Shown here in pieces: positions 1-8,618 of a stretch of 39,747 bases of DNA. Location: contig QMQO01000009.1 of assembly GCA_003650545.1 (NCBI GenBank), positions 1-39,747 on the forward strand, in the 5' to 3' direction. The position numbers and the translations under genes were made by a program. This DNA comes from Candidatus Woesearchaeota archaeon (GTDB taxonomy: Archaea; Nanobdellota; Nanobdellia; Woesearchaeales; B72-G16). The stretch's first letter is position 1. Each line of letters begins with the position of its first letter. A model generated the notes under the pieces. The model saw only the letters and a list, made by a program, of their open reading frames with translations. It did not search any database and was not told where the DNA came from.

Positions 1-1
1 T

Positions 2-3000
2 GGTGACTTATGCGATGGTGATCAATCCTGTTGTGAGAATAAATTAACATCTCCACCCTGTTATTGGGATGGATATTGTCAAGGAGAAATCCAGGGTTGT
101 GGTGATGTTCTAGACGAAAGTCTTTGTGCTCAATTAGCCAACATGGGTGCTCCATGCGGTTGGGATAATGGACAATGTGTGGAATCAGGTGGTGGTCCTC
201 CTGGCGAATTAGTTTGTTTAGGCGGACCTGATAATTGTCCTTTAGTACCTAATCCAGATCAGTCTGATGTTGATACAGATAACGTAGGAGATGTGTGCGA
301 TAATTGTCCAGATATTTATAATCCTAACCAACTTGATTCTGATGGCGGTTATTTATGTGTTTTTGTTGGAATGCCTATGGTTGCAGGAGGATATCCTCAG
401 ACAGGCGAACTCTATTTTGACAACTCAACAGGAATTCCATACTATGTAGCAAGCTCTAATGCGATCCTTTATAATGGAATTGTGTACGAAGATTTCGTGG
501 ACCCTCCATATGAAGGTGCTGTTGGAGTGGATTATATGGGATATGGAATAGAAAATATCAAACAAGCTGTTAAAGGAGAATACACAATTTTGTATGATGA
601 TACAACAGGTTATGATTATGGCATTGATGGAACAACAGATGTAAATCTTGCTTTGATAACAACCTGTATGGGAGAATCTGGTCCTTGTTTGCATTTAACA
701 ATGTACACACCAATGAGCAAACAAGATTTCATGAATGTTTTTGCAGGTATGCCTGTAACTATTGATTTGTGGATTGATGGTATATTCAAATCATCTGCTC
801 CTGGTGAAGATTACACGTGGGATTTTCCAGAAGCATCCGGAGTGGTGTGCGGATCCTTGAGTGCAGAAGAATGTGAAAATTATGTTGAGTGTAAATACAA
901 GTTTATTTCAGATGAATTTGGAGATGCTTGTGACAATTGTCCAAATATCTATAACCCAGCTCCAGCTCCTGGTTATCCACAGCCTGATCAAGACCAGGAT
1001 GGTTTTGGAGATGCTTGTGACAATTGTGTATATATACCAAATCCAGATCAATTAGATCTAGACCAGGATCACCTAGGCGATGTTTGTCAGCCAGATATAC
1101 CAGAGGTTCCATTCACAGAGCCAGTAGATCCTTTCTGTTCAACACAAATACCTCCTGATTTAAATGTAGACACAGATGGAGATGGTATTATTAATTCACA
1201 GGATATTTGTCCTGATGAAGCTGATAATATGTGCTATCTATATAAAGGACAAAAATTAATAACAACCACAAGTTCGCACATATTTGAGACAGGCGATCAA
1301 AATGTTGCAGTTGAAATTCCAGCAGGTAGTTTTTCGAGTGATGTAATAGTTACACTGTTAGAGTCTATTCCAAATGACCAAATAAATTCAATGGTTTTAT
1401 TACGGGGAGCTGAGGTCGATATAAAAGATACTATTTGCAATGAAATAAACTGCGAAAGTGGAATAACACTTAAGATAAGATACAATCCTGTGTTGGATAA
1501 TTTAGGAGGAGTATCTGTTTATGTATATGATGAACCAAGGGATAGATGGCTTCCTTATTCAGGTGTATGTGCTAATGGGGAATGTATAATATCAATAACT
1601 GATTGCCATAAAAAATATGGTATCGCTGTATCATGTACCACTCCAAATATGAACAATAAAATGCCTCTAGGCAACACAGGATATTTTTACACAGATAGAA
1701 TCGATCAGCCAACAATCTGGTGCCCAGGAACATATTACCTGCCAGAAGAGACATCTGTAGTTGTTGATAACTTATTGTGGTGTTCGGGTTCTAAATTAAT
1801 AGGTCACATGAATACACCATCTATTATTATCGGCTATAATGAAACATCTTCTGAACTGATGGTGCATGGATGCGATATTCAGAATGCCGGAACTGGAATA
1901 TTAACATATGAAAATGGAGTAGAGAACCCAAAAATTAAAGTTTTCAACAATGTTTTCAGAGATGTTGATACAGGAATTTATTTAGGCTCCAGTTCGAATG
2001 AAAACAGAATACGTGGAAATTGGTTTGTTAACTATGAGCATAGAGGAACAGATTATACAGACCAAACAAATGCAGGAACATTCCTAGTGCTAGACAGGAG
2101 TAGTAATAATGTCATAGACAGAAACACAGTAAAATTCTTTAATACTTTTATCCAAGCTACTGGTTCGTCAGGGAACAATGTGTTAAAGAATATTTTATTT
2201 TATGGCGACAAAATTTCAGAAGATTTTACAGGATCACAGGCTGTAGCAAACATAATATTTAAGGTGCGCAATGGTTTTGTCGGAGATTCACTGTCATTTT
2301 TAAGCAATAACCTACTGAACATTAAAGAATATTGGTTAATAAGTTCGCTCACAGGAGCAATAAACAACGAAGACAATCCAAATTTCTGGGGCGTGTATAA
2401 ACAACCATTTTATGGACCTTTCTCAGCAGGTATCCATGAATTTGATGCGTATTATATTCCAAAGCAATCTATAAATGATATAGCATACTGTGCAGATTAT
2501 TCAGATAAATATGGTATGTATAGATGTATATCAAATTCGCGCTTTGCAAGTTATGTTGTACACGATATAGATAATGTTGATTACAGGCAATTATATATGT
2601 ACGCAACTGAATCTTATTCATTCACATCAGGGTACCCTATGAGTGCTGTGTACCATGTTGGTCCTACTAATACTTATTTCAGTATACCAGCAGTCTTACA
2701 GATATACACTCGCGATCAAACCAATGCAGGCGACATGCAAATATTGTGGCGTAAAGATGATTATGATACCTGGAGTATTTGGACTGATGGTTTTTGCGAC
2801 AAAGATATTGGATATTGTATAGCTGTAATAAACCAAACAGGTCAATTTATAGTAGTTGATCTAAATCCCCCTTGTGTTGATTATGATGGTGATGGTTATC
2901 TAGGAACACCATCTGGTTGCGGACTAGATTGCAATGATTATGATGCAACAAAATGGCAATTGCTTCCTGGATATACAGATGCGGATGGTGATGGGTATGG

Positions 3001-5164
3001 TGCGGGAAGTTTGTTGCAGATTTGTTCAGGTTATGCTTTGCCAAGTGGGTATTCAGATATAAACGGAGATTGTGATGATGTTGACACAGCAAGTTATCCG
3101 GGTGCGCCTGAATTGTGCGATGGTATAGATCAGGATTGTGATGGGTTGTATGATGAAGATTTCGACCTAGACGGTGATACTTACACAACCTGTGGCACAT
3201 TGACAACTAATGGTGAGAGTGTACAATCTGACTGTAATGATAGCGATGCAACTATATGTCCAGGTTGTCCAGAAATAGTCTGTGATGGTATTGATCAAAA
3301 TTGCAATGCTTATGAAGAAATACGAACATTCAATGACCAGTTATTAGTAAAATCAGAGCATAAGAATAAACAAATAAGCAAGTTCTATGATTGGGATGCT
3401 GTGGCTGAAAAATGGAGACTATTTGAAAAATATGATCCTGATGGCTTAGTGATAAAGAACAATGAAATCGGTTTAGCTGACTTTGATGGTGATGGACAAG
3501 ACGAGCTTGTTGTAAAAGAAAAGAAATGGTGTAAGAATAACTGTGACGATATAGATACATGGTTCTACGAATGGGATGGTGATAGCTGGGAACTATACGA
3601 AAGCTCAACAGACGATGGCTTACCATTGAGAGGCAGGCATGAGGTTGCAGCTTGTGACATACTTGGCAATGACGGTATTCCAGAATTGATTGTCACAAGA
3701 GAAGGTTTCAGAAAAGAAACAAGTTTCTACCATTGGAATGCAGCCACAAAACAATGGGAACTTGTTGATTCATCTTCAGATACAGGAGTGTTCCTGAAAG
3801 GAGGCGATACAGCTTGTGGTGATTATGATAATGATGGAGTGAATGAGCTAATAGTCAAGAAAAAACATAAGAGAGGCTTTAAAATATACACGTGGGACAG
3901 TATTAATAAGATTTGGGTGCTAGAAGCAGATCTTCATAAAGCACCAAACAAACCAGGTGACGATTTAATAACAGGTCATAGTGAAATCGCCATGGGCAAT
4001 GTTCGTGGTGTAGAAACAGTGGTGATTGATCCTGATGATAACCCTGACTCAGATGGTGACGGAATTGGCGATTGTTATGATCTTTGTCCAGATATACAAG
4101 GAAGCATCTACCTTGGTTGTCCAGCAGCAGTCACAACCAGCGCAAATATCTATAACATCTTTGGTAGACACATCAAACATAAAGAAGCAAGAGAAGGTCA
4201 GGAAGTATTTATATTTGACAAGCAATGTGTTGACCAAATACTCGCTTCACAGTTTGGAATCAACTGGGAAAACCTAACAGGCGAGGTGTTCACACACAAA
4301 GAAGACGAACTAAATGCAATCTTAAGCAGTGATTGTGAAGGCTTTGTTTGCTGGACAGATGAAAGTGGCGAGTGCACTGTTGGCGTTGATAATGGCGAAT
4401 ATGTTGTCTTTGGACCATTTTCAAGCACACAATGGGTACCCCACAAAGAGCAGGTATGCTATAAAAAATGCTGTGGTAAAAGGAGAGGCAGACATAAATA
4501 CTGTACAGACTACTGTGGTATTAAATGGACGATAACACCTGAACAGTTTAGCTTTGCAGTCTATAAACCAGTGTTATCACTTACAGACGAATTTGGAGAA
4601 GCTCACTTAGACTTCATCAGATTATGGTGGGGTGATAGATTAATACCTGCTGTATTTGCAGGCACAATTGTAGGTTCAGAGTTAAACATAGTTCCAGCAG
4701 AATACTTAGTAGAGATTCCAGAAACAGAGGTAACTCCTATAGTGGAAGATGCAAATGTGACTGGAGATATAGATTATATCTACCCAATATTGATGGAAGC
4801 AGACGCTCCGTGGGAAGTTGAAGTTGGTGTAGAACCACCAGAAGGTCATAATGTATCAACAGACACAGAGATTTTTGTGGATGAGACAACCGAGGTATTG
4901 ACAATTGGTTTAGAAGAAACAAACAGCACCACTTCACCAACAGGCGCGGTAGTAGGCGTACCATCAAGTGATATAGCTCAGTTTACAGTTAGGGCAAAAC
5001 ACCCTGGTGAAAGAAACTTCAAAAAACAGACAGTCACAATAAAGACCACATTTGAACCAGAAGAAGCTAAAAAAGGTTATTTGGCAACACTAACACTAAC
5101 AATAATTGCAGTTGCAATAGCCGCACTAGCTGGTTTGTTGATCTACAAAAGGTTCAGAAAATAA
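2..5164 (+). CDS. giant modular surface protein, 5' end outside window
   Basis: The frame is open to the first base, so the gene begins before the window; the ATG at 143 is internal. About 1720 residues are visible. Modules in order: thrombospondin type 3-like Ca-binding repeats (DNCP...D.D..GD.CDNC) at roughly 220-350 and 900-1100, another at 1165-1230; a beta-sandwich-like stretch (1285-1640); a parallel beta-helix-like region (about 1700-2400) with NosD-like turns; MopE-like repeats (DxDGDGY, GCGLDCND, CDGIDQDCDG) at 2870-3310; FG-GAP/VCBS-like repeats (ADFDGDGQDEL) at 3330-4010; a further type 3 repeat at 4030-4100; a Cys-rich segment near 4450-4530; and a C-terminal membrane helix (about 5095-5150) followed by KRFRK. 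Known domain behaviour suggests a Ca-stabilised, extracellular, C-terminally anchored adhesin or binding protein. The ligand is unknown. The T-rich sequence after the stop may end transcription. Confidence 0.85.
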   Translation, partial: GDLCDGDQSCCENKLTSPPCYWDGYCQGEIQGCGDVLDESLCAQLANMGAPCGWDNGQCVESGGGPPGELVCLGGPDNCPLVPNPDQSDVDTDNVGDVCDNCPDIYNPNQLDSDGGYLCVFVGMPMVAGGYPQTGELYFDNSTGIPYYVASSNAILYNGIVYEDFVDPPYEGAVGVDYMGYGIENIKQAVKGEYTILYDDTTGYDYGIDGTTDVNLALITTCMGESGPCLHLTMYTPMSKQDFMNVFAGMPVTIDLWIDGIFKSSAPGEDYTWDFPEASGVVCGSLSAEECENYVECKYKFISDEFGDACDNCPNIYNPAPAPGYPQPDQDQDGFGDACDNCVYIPNPDQLDLDQDHLGDVCQPDIPEVPFTEPVDPFCSTQIPPDLNVDTDGDGIINSQDICPDEADNMCYLYKGQKLITTTSSHIFETGDQNVAVEIPAGSFSSDVIVTLLESIPNDQINSMVLLRGAEVDIKDTICNEINCESGITLKIRYNPVLDNLGGVSVYVYDEPRDRWLPYSGVCANGECIISITDCHKKYGIAVSCTTPNMNNKMPLGNTGYFYTDRIDQPTIWCPGTYYLPEETSVVVDNLLWCSGSKLIGHMNTPSIIIGYNETSSELMVHGCDIQNAGTGILTYENGVENPKIKVFNNVFRDVDTGIYLGSSSNENRIRGNWFVNYEHRGTDYTDQTNAGTFLVLDRSSNNVIDRNTVKFFNTFIQATGSSGNNVLKNILFYGDKISEDFTGSQAVANIIFKVRNGFVGDSLSFLSNNLLNIKEYWLISSLTGAINNEDNPNFWGVYKQPFYGPFSAGIHEFDAYYIPKQSINDIAYCADYSDKYGMYRCISNSRFASYVVHDIDNVDYRQLYMYATESYSFTSGYPMSAVYHVGPTNTYFSIPAVLQIYTRDQTNAGDMQILWRKDDYDTWSIWTDGFCDKDIGYCIAVINQTGQFIVVDLNPPCVDYDGDGYLGTPSGCGLDCNDYDATKWQLLPGYTDADGDGYGAGSLLQICSGYALPSGYSDINGDCDDVDTASYPGAPELCDGIDQDCDGLYDEDFDLDGDTYTTCGTLTTNGESVQSDCNDSDATICPGCPEIVCDGIDQNCNAYEEIRTFNDQLLVKSEHKNKQISKFYDWDAVAEKWRLFEKYDPDGLVIKNNEIGLADFDGDGQDELVVKEKKWCKNNCDDIDTWFYEWDGDSWELYESSTDDGLPLRGRHEVAACDILGNDGIPELIVTREGFRKETSFYHWNAATKQWELVDSSSDTGVFLKGGDTACGDYDNDGVNELIVKKKHKRGFKIYTWDSINKIWVLEADLHKAPNKPGDDLITGHSEIAMGNVRGVETVVIDPDDNPDSDGDGIGDCYDLCPDIQGSIYLGCPAAVTTSANIYNIFGRHIKHKEAREGQEVFIFDKQCVDQILASQFGINWENLTGEVFTHKEDELNAILSSDCEGFVCWTDESGECTVGVDNGEYVVFGPFSSTQWVPHKEQVCYKKCCGKRRGRHKYCTDYCGIKWTITPEQFSFAVYKPVLSLTDEFGEAHLDFIRLWWGDRLIPAVFAGTIVGSELNIVPAEYLVEIPETEVTPIVEDANVTGDIDYIYPILMEADAPWEVEVGVEPPEGHNVSTDTEIFVDETTEVLTIGLEETNSTTSPTGAVVGVPSSDIAQFTVRAKHPGERNFKKQTVTIKTTFEPEEAKKGYLATLTLTIIAVAIAALAGLLIYKRFRK

Positions 5165-5263
5165 TTTTTTCTTTTTTAAATTCTTTTTTAACTCTTTACA
5201 ACCTTTTGATAACAAAACAACATATTTATTCTAACATACAAATTTTTATAACTCAATTATTAG

Positions 5264-5276
5264 ATATTTTATAAAA
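5264..5276 (+). promoter_or_regulatory. TATA box for HD-domain gene
   Basis: TTTTATAAAA lies about 25-30 bases before the ATG at 5298, the standard archaeal TATA spacing for a leaderless or near-leaderless transcript. No Shine-Dalgarno is visible before 5298. The ATG at 5290 opens only a six-codon frame and is not the start. Confidence 0.55.
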
Positions 5277-5297
5277 GAGCCAAAATAAGATGTTAAG

Positions 5298-6149
5298 ATG
5301 TTCAAAATAGACACTAGAAACGAAAAACTCAAGAGAGTTATACACAATGTTCTCTTAAATAAGAAATTACAAACATACTGGGTTTGCTCTAACATTAATG
5401 CGATAGATAGAATGGGGTTTAATGACCATGGCCAGAAACACATAGAAATAGTTATTAAAAATGCATTGACTATGTTTAATATTCTTAAAAGTCGCGGAGT
5501 CTACTCAAACATAATAAAGCACTACGCAAAAAATCCATTTGTCAAAAACTATGGTTTTAGTCATGATGATTCTGAAGTTATCATTTTTCTAGCAGCTTGT
5601 ACGCATGATATTGGCCACGCTGTTAGTCGCAAGGACCATCATTTTCATAGCACCTATTTAGCATTACCTTTATTAGAGGAAATCCTAGACGATATTTACC
5701 AAGAAGAACAACGTACAATTATTACTTCAGAAATTTTGCATTGCCTCGCTACAAACTATGCCAAAAAGAAACCCTTAACACTGGAAGCAAGCATTTTAAG
5801 GGTAGCAGATGCTCTTGATATGGCTGCTGGCCGCGCAAGGATTGCATTTAAATCAAATGCAGTAATTCCTGGGAAAAAAAAAGGAGAGTTCACAATTATA
5901 ACCACCGACGAAAAACCTGTTATTCATCAAACGTCTTCTTTAGGTATAAAAGAAATCATTATTAAACCTGCCCAAGAAAAACCAATATTAATAGAGATTC
6001 TTGTTGTGGATTCTTCAGCGATTTTCCAGATAGACGAATTGCTAAGGAAAAAAATTCGCGGTACGGGCCTAGAGAAATACATACAATTAATCATAAGAAG
6101 AGTTCCTGGAAAAACACACCAATTCAAAAAGATTAATTTTAAAATTTAG
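5298..6149 (+). CDS. HD-domain phosphohydrolase
   Basis: The 283-residue protein has the metal-binding pattern of an HD hydrolase: H44 and H48 (DHGQKH), H103-D104 (CTHDIGH), further histidines at 114-117 (DHHFH) and H148 (EILHC), then VADALDMA at about 170. HD proteins hydrolyse phosphoesters of nucleotides, including (p)ppGpp, dNTPs and cyclic dinucleotides; the substrate here cannot be read from sequence. It lacks the GYP extension of classical c-di-GMP HD-GYP enzymes. The C-terminal third (about 190-283) is not recognised. Only 12 bases separate its stop from the next start, so it is probably cotranscribed with the PfkB-GGDEF gene, which makes a cyclic-nucleotide or nucleotide substrate an attractive inference. 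Confidence 0.8.
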   Translation: MFKIDTRNEKLKRVIHNVLLNKKLQTYWVCSNINAIDRMGFNDHGQKHIEIVIKNALTMFNILKSRGVYSNIIKHYAKNPFVKNYGFSHDDSEVIIFLAACTHDIGHAVSRKDHHFHSTYLALPLLEEILDDIYQEEQRTIITSEILHCLATNYAKKKPLTLEASILRVADALDMAAGRARIAFKSNAVIPGKKKGEFTIITTDEKPVIHQTSSLGIKEIIIKPAQEKPILIEILVVDSSAIFQIDELLRKKIRGTGLEKYIQLIIRRVPGKTHQFKKINFKI

Positions 6150-6161
6150 AGAGGAATTCAA

Positions 6162-8522
6162 ATGCTTAAGCATGCTGCAGTTATAGGTTTAGATACTTTG
6201 AATATTGATTTGATGCGTTACATACCATCTTTTGATATTTTTAAAGGTTATTCTTCTCTTGAAGTATTAATAGATCCTAAATGTGATAGAATAGTTTTAG
6301 AAACAGAAGAAGACAGAAAACAGTACGAAGAAGCAATAAGAGGATTCCCCATCGTTTCCCAGAGCAATGGGGGTTGCTTGTTTAATGTTCTTTCTGCATT
6401 AAAGAGCTCAATAGGAAAGGAAAATCATCTTATTTTAGCCGGAACCCTTGGTCTTGATGAAAATGGAATGTTAGACGAGTTTGCACGTTCATATTTAAGA
6501 GAAGCGCATGAAGCAGGCATAATTGTGCTTGCCAATAAAGTACCTGTTAGTGCTGGCAAAGGTGGTACTGGTACAATAGAAGTCCTAATTTCAGATAATC
6601 CTATAGATAAACAATTTAAAGAACGCAAATTTGTAGCAAACAGAGGGGTTTCAACAGAAATTGTTTTTGACAAATCTTATTCTTCTTATCTCTACAAATT
6701 CCTAGCAGATCACGAACTCATTCTTCACTATACAATTGACTCAGAAGAAAAATTTCCAATCTATTTCTACAGGTCAGATGAACACAGACTACCTTTGCAC
6801 AAAGCTAACGGTAAGGTTCATCCCAAATATATCAACTTTGATTTTGTCTCAATCGATACAATTACCAGAAAAAGAGATTATCTTGAGGGAACACGAAGGA
6901 TTGCTGTCACAAATGGTTTTGCTTCTGAAAAACACCCCGATGTAGCTCTTAAATTCTTACAAATTGCTAGACAGAATGGCTGTGAAACCTTCTTTAGCTT
7001 TTCTAACCCAGATGTTGTTAGACATATCAATGACCTTTCTAAGAAAACAGGAACTGATTATTTTGAACAAATAATGAAAAACACAATGATCATCTCAAGC
7101 AATAAAAATGAATACGAATCAGTTGCTTCAAAAAACAATTCCAAAACTTTAAAAAACCATCCCCAAGTTTCTGTTTCTTTGTTGGATTCTTTAAGGAACA
7201 CAGAGGTGTTTCCTCCAGCATTATGTGTGTGCACCATGGGAGAAAATGGGCTTGTTCTAGTTACAAAGTCTCCTTTAAAACCAGACTTAGTAGAAGTAGA
7301 AGCAGATAAAATTTCACCAGAACTGTTTGCAGACACAACAGGCGCAGGCGATTTTATTCTTAGTAAACTTGTGAAGTACACCTTGTTAACGAGAAATATC
7401 ACTGATTTGAACCCATTCATGTTAGCTCAATATTTGCGTGAAGCAGGTACAGAGGCGTGTAAGTTTAAGGGGGGGAGTGTGCTATCTGTCGATAAGGAAA
7501 AAATGTTTATGAATCGCGTGATGAAAATCAACGATGAAGTAAGACTCGAATGTAGCAACAGTGATGAAGTTATAGAATGCTTATTAAAGCATTCTAAGGA
7601 TTTTTCAAAAGCAACAATGGGTGTGGTATATGAAGTTAGAGATGATAAGATAATGCCAATAGCTAGTACAGAAGAGATTAAACTGTACAACGATCTCGAC
7701 ATTTCAAAAACAGTGTTCAAAGAATTTCTAGAAGGCAAAGAAAAGATTCAGCTGAACGATGTATCGCAAATACTTTCTGACACTATCGCCTTTGATCACC
7801 ATACAAATGCAAAAGCTATAATTGCTTACCCTGTATTTATCGATGATAAATTAAAATACATTTATGAGCTAACTCATCATACAAAGGGTAAATTTAAATC
7901 AGACGAAGCTTACTTCTTAAGATATATTTGTACTGCTAAATATATCGATGATTCCTTACATCACGATCTTGACGAGAGGACTGGGTTATATAACGATGAA
8001 TATATGCAAAAACGTTTAAGTACAGAAATAGAAAAACTGAAAAGATTTAAAGACAGCGCCACACTGGTAATGGGAGATATTGATTTTTTTAAAAGAGTAA
8101 ATGATAACTATGATCATATAAAAGGAAACGAAGTTTTAAAAGAATTTGGCAAAATCTTTCACATAGCATTAAGAAATACTGATGTTATTGCTCGCTGGGG
8201 AGGTGAAGAATTTCTATTCTGGCTTACAAATACACCTAAAAAAAATGCAGAAATTCCTCTTACCCGGTTACAAGAGTTTATTTTAGCAAATAAATATTTG
8301 TCAGAGTTAAGAAATGACGCAGAAAAAAGAAGATTGCAAATCCCGCTGACAATGACTTTCGGCTATGTTGGATTCCCTGAAGATGTTAATGATATAAATA
8401 TGTCTACAGAAGATCTTATAAAAGACATGATCGAAAAAGCAGATTTGGCCCTTCTATATGGAAAAAGTAAATTAAATCGTAATGTTATCGTTCCTTATGA
8501 TTCTTCATTATCTTCACAGTAA
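6162..8522 (+). CDS. PfkB-family kinase fused to GGDEF domain
   Basis: This 786-residue protein starts with a PfkB (ribokinase-like) domain at about 1-440: NGGCLFNVLSAL near residue 69, the SSNKNEYES motif near 310, and the catalytic DTTGAGD near 390. A middle region (about 455-600) looks like a sensory, possibly GAF-like, domain. A GGDEF domain fills about 610-780: metal-binding DIDFF, then VND (N647), and GGEEF at 680-684. An inhibitory RxxD (R671, D674) sits exactly five residues before GGEEF. The guanine-recognition Asp (PleD D344) is Asn at 656. So both a small-molecule kinase and a cyclic-dinucleotide synthase look catalytically complete. GAGG 8-9 bases before the ATG serves as ribosome site. 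The fusion suggests that substrate or nucleoside binding controls second-messenger output; that is inference. Confidence 0.85.
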   Translation: MLKHAAVIGLDTLNIDLMRYIPSFDIFKGYSSLEVLIDPKCDRIVLETEEDRKQYEEAIRGFPIVSQSNGGCLFNVLSALKSSIGKENHLILAGTLGLDENGMLDEFARSYLREAHEAGIIVLANKVPVSAGKGGTGTIEVLISDNPIDKQFKERKFVANRGVSTEIVFDKSYSSYLYKFLADHELILHYTIDSEEKFPIYFYRSDEHRLPLHKANGKVHPKYINFDFVSIDTITRKRDYLEGTRRIAVTNGFASEKHPDVALKFLQIARQNGCETFFSFSNPDVVRHINDLSKKTGTDYFEQIMKNTMIISSNKNEYESVASKNNSKTLKNHPQVSVSLLDSLRNTEVFPPALCVCTMGENGLVLVTKSPLKPDLVEVEADKISPELFADTTGAGDFILSKLVKYTLLTRNITDLNPFMLAQYLREAGTEACKFKGGSVLSVDKEKMFMNRVMKINDEVRLECSNSDEVIECLLKHSKDFSKATMGVVYEVRDDKIMPIASTEEIKLYNDLDISKTVFKEFLEGKEKIQLNDVSQILSDTIAFDHHTNAKAIIAYPVFIDDKLKYIYELTHHTKGKFKSDEAYFLRYICTAKYIDDSLHHDLDERTGLYNDEYMQKRLSTEIEKLKRFKDSATLVMGDIDFFKRVNDNYDHIKGNEVLKEFGKIFHIALRNTDVIARWGGEEFLFWLTNTPKKNAEIPLTRLQEFILANKYLSELRNDAEKRRLQIPLTMTFGYVGFPEDVNDINMSTEDLIKDMIEKADLALLYGKSKLNRNVIVPYDSSLSSQ

Positions 8523-8523
8523 A

Positions 8524-8533
8524 CTTTATAAAC
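8524..8533 (+). promoter_or_regulatory. TATA-like element in GGDEF intergenic region
   Basis: CTTTATAAAC begins one base after the PfkB-GGDEF stop, so the second GGDEF gene probably has its own promoter with a leader of about 60 bases. The leader contains a direct repeat TTTCAGCTG/TTTCAGCTC at 8574-8591. A second AT-rich element (8594-8606) lies too close to the ATG to be preferred. Confidence 0.4.
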
Positions 8534-8618
8534 AACCTGCATCATATTAAAGAGGTAATAAAAATCTTAAAGGTTTCAGCTGTTTCAGCTCAAATTTTTA
8601 ATATAAGAAAGACCTGCA

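Noticed and set aside
2847-3206. 119-codon minus-strand frame rich in His and Asn
   Set aside because: It is the antisense of the Asp/Gly-rich MopE-like repeats; the His-rich composition is the complement of Asp codons.
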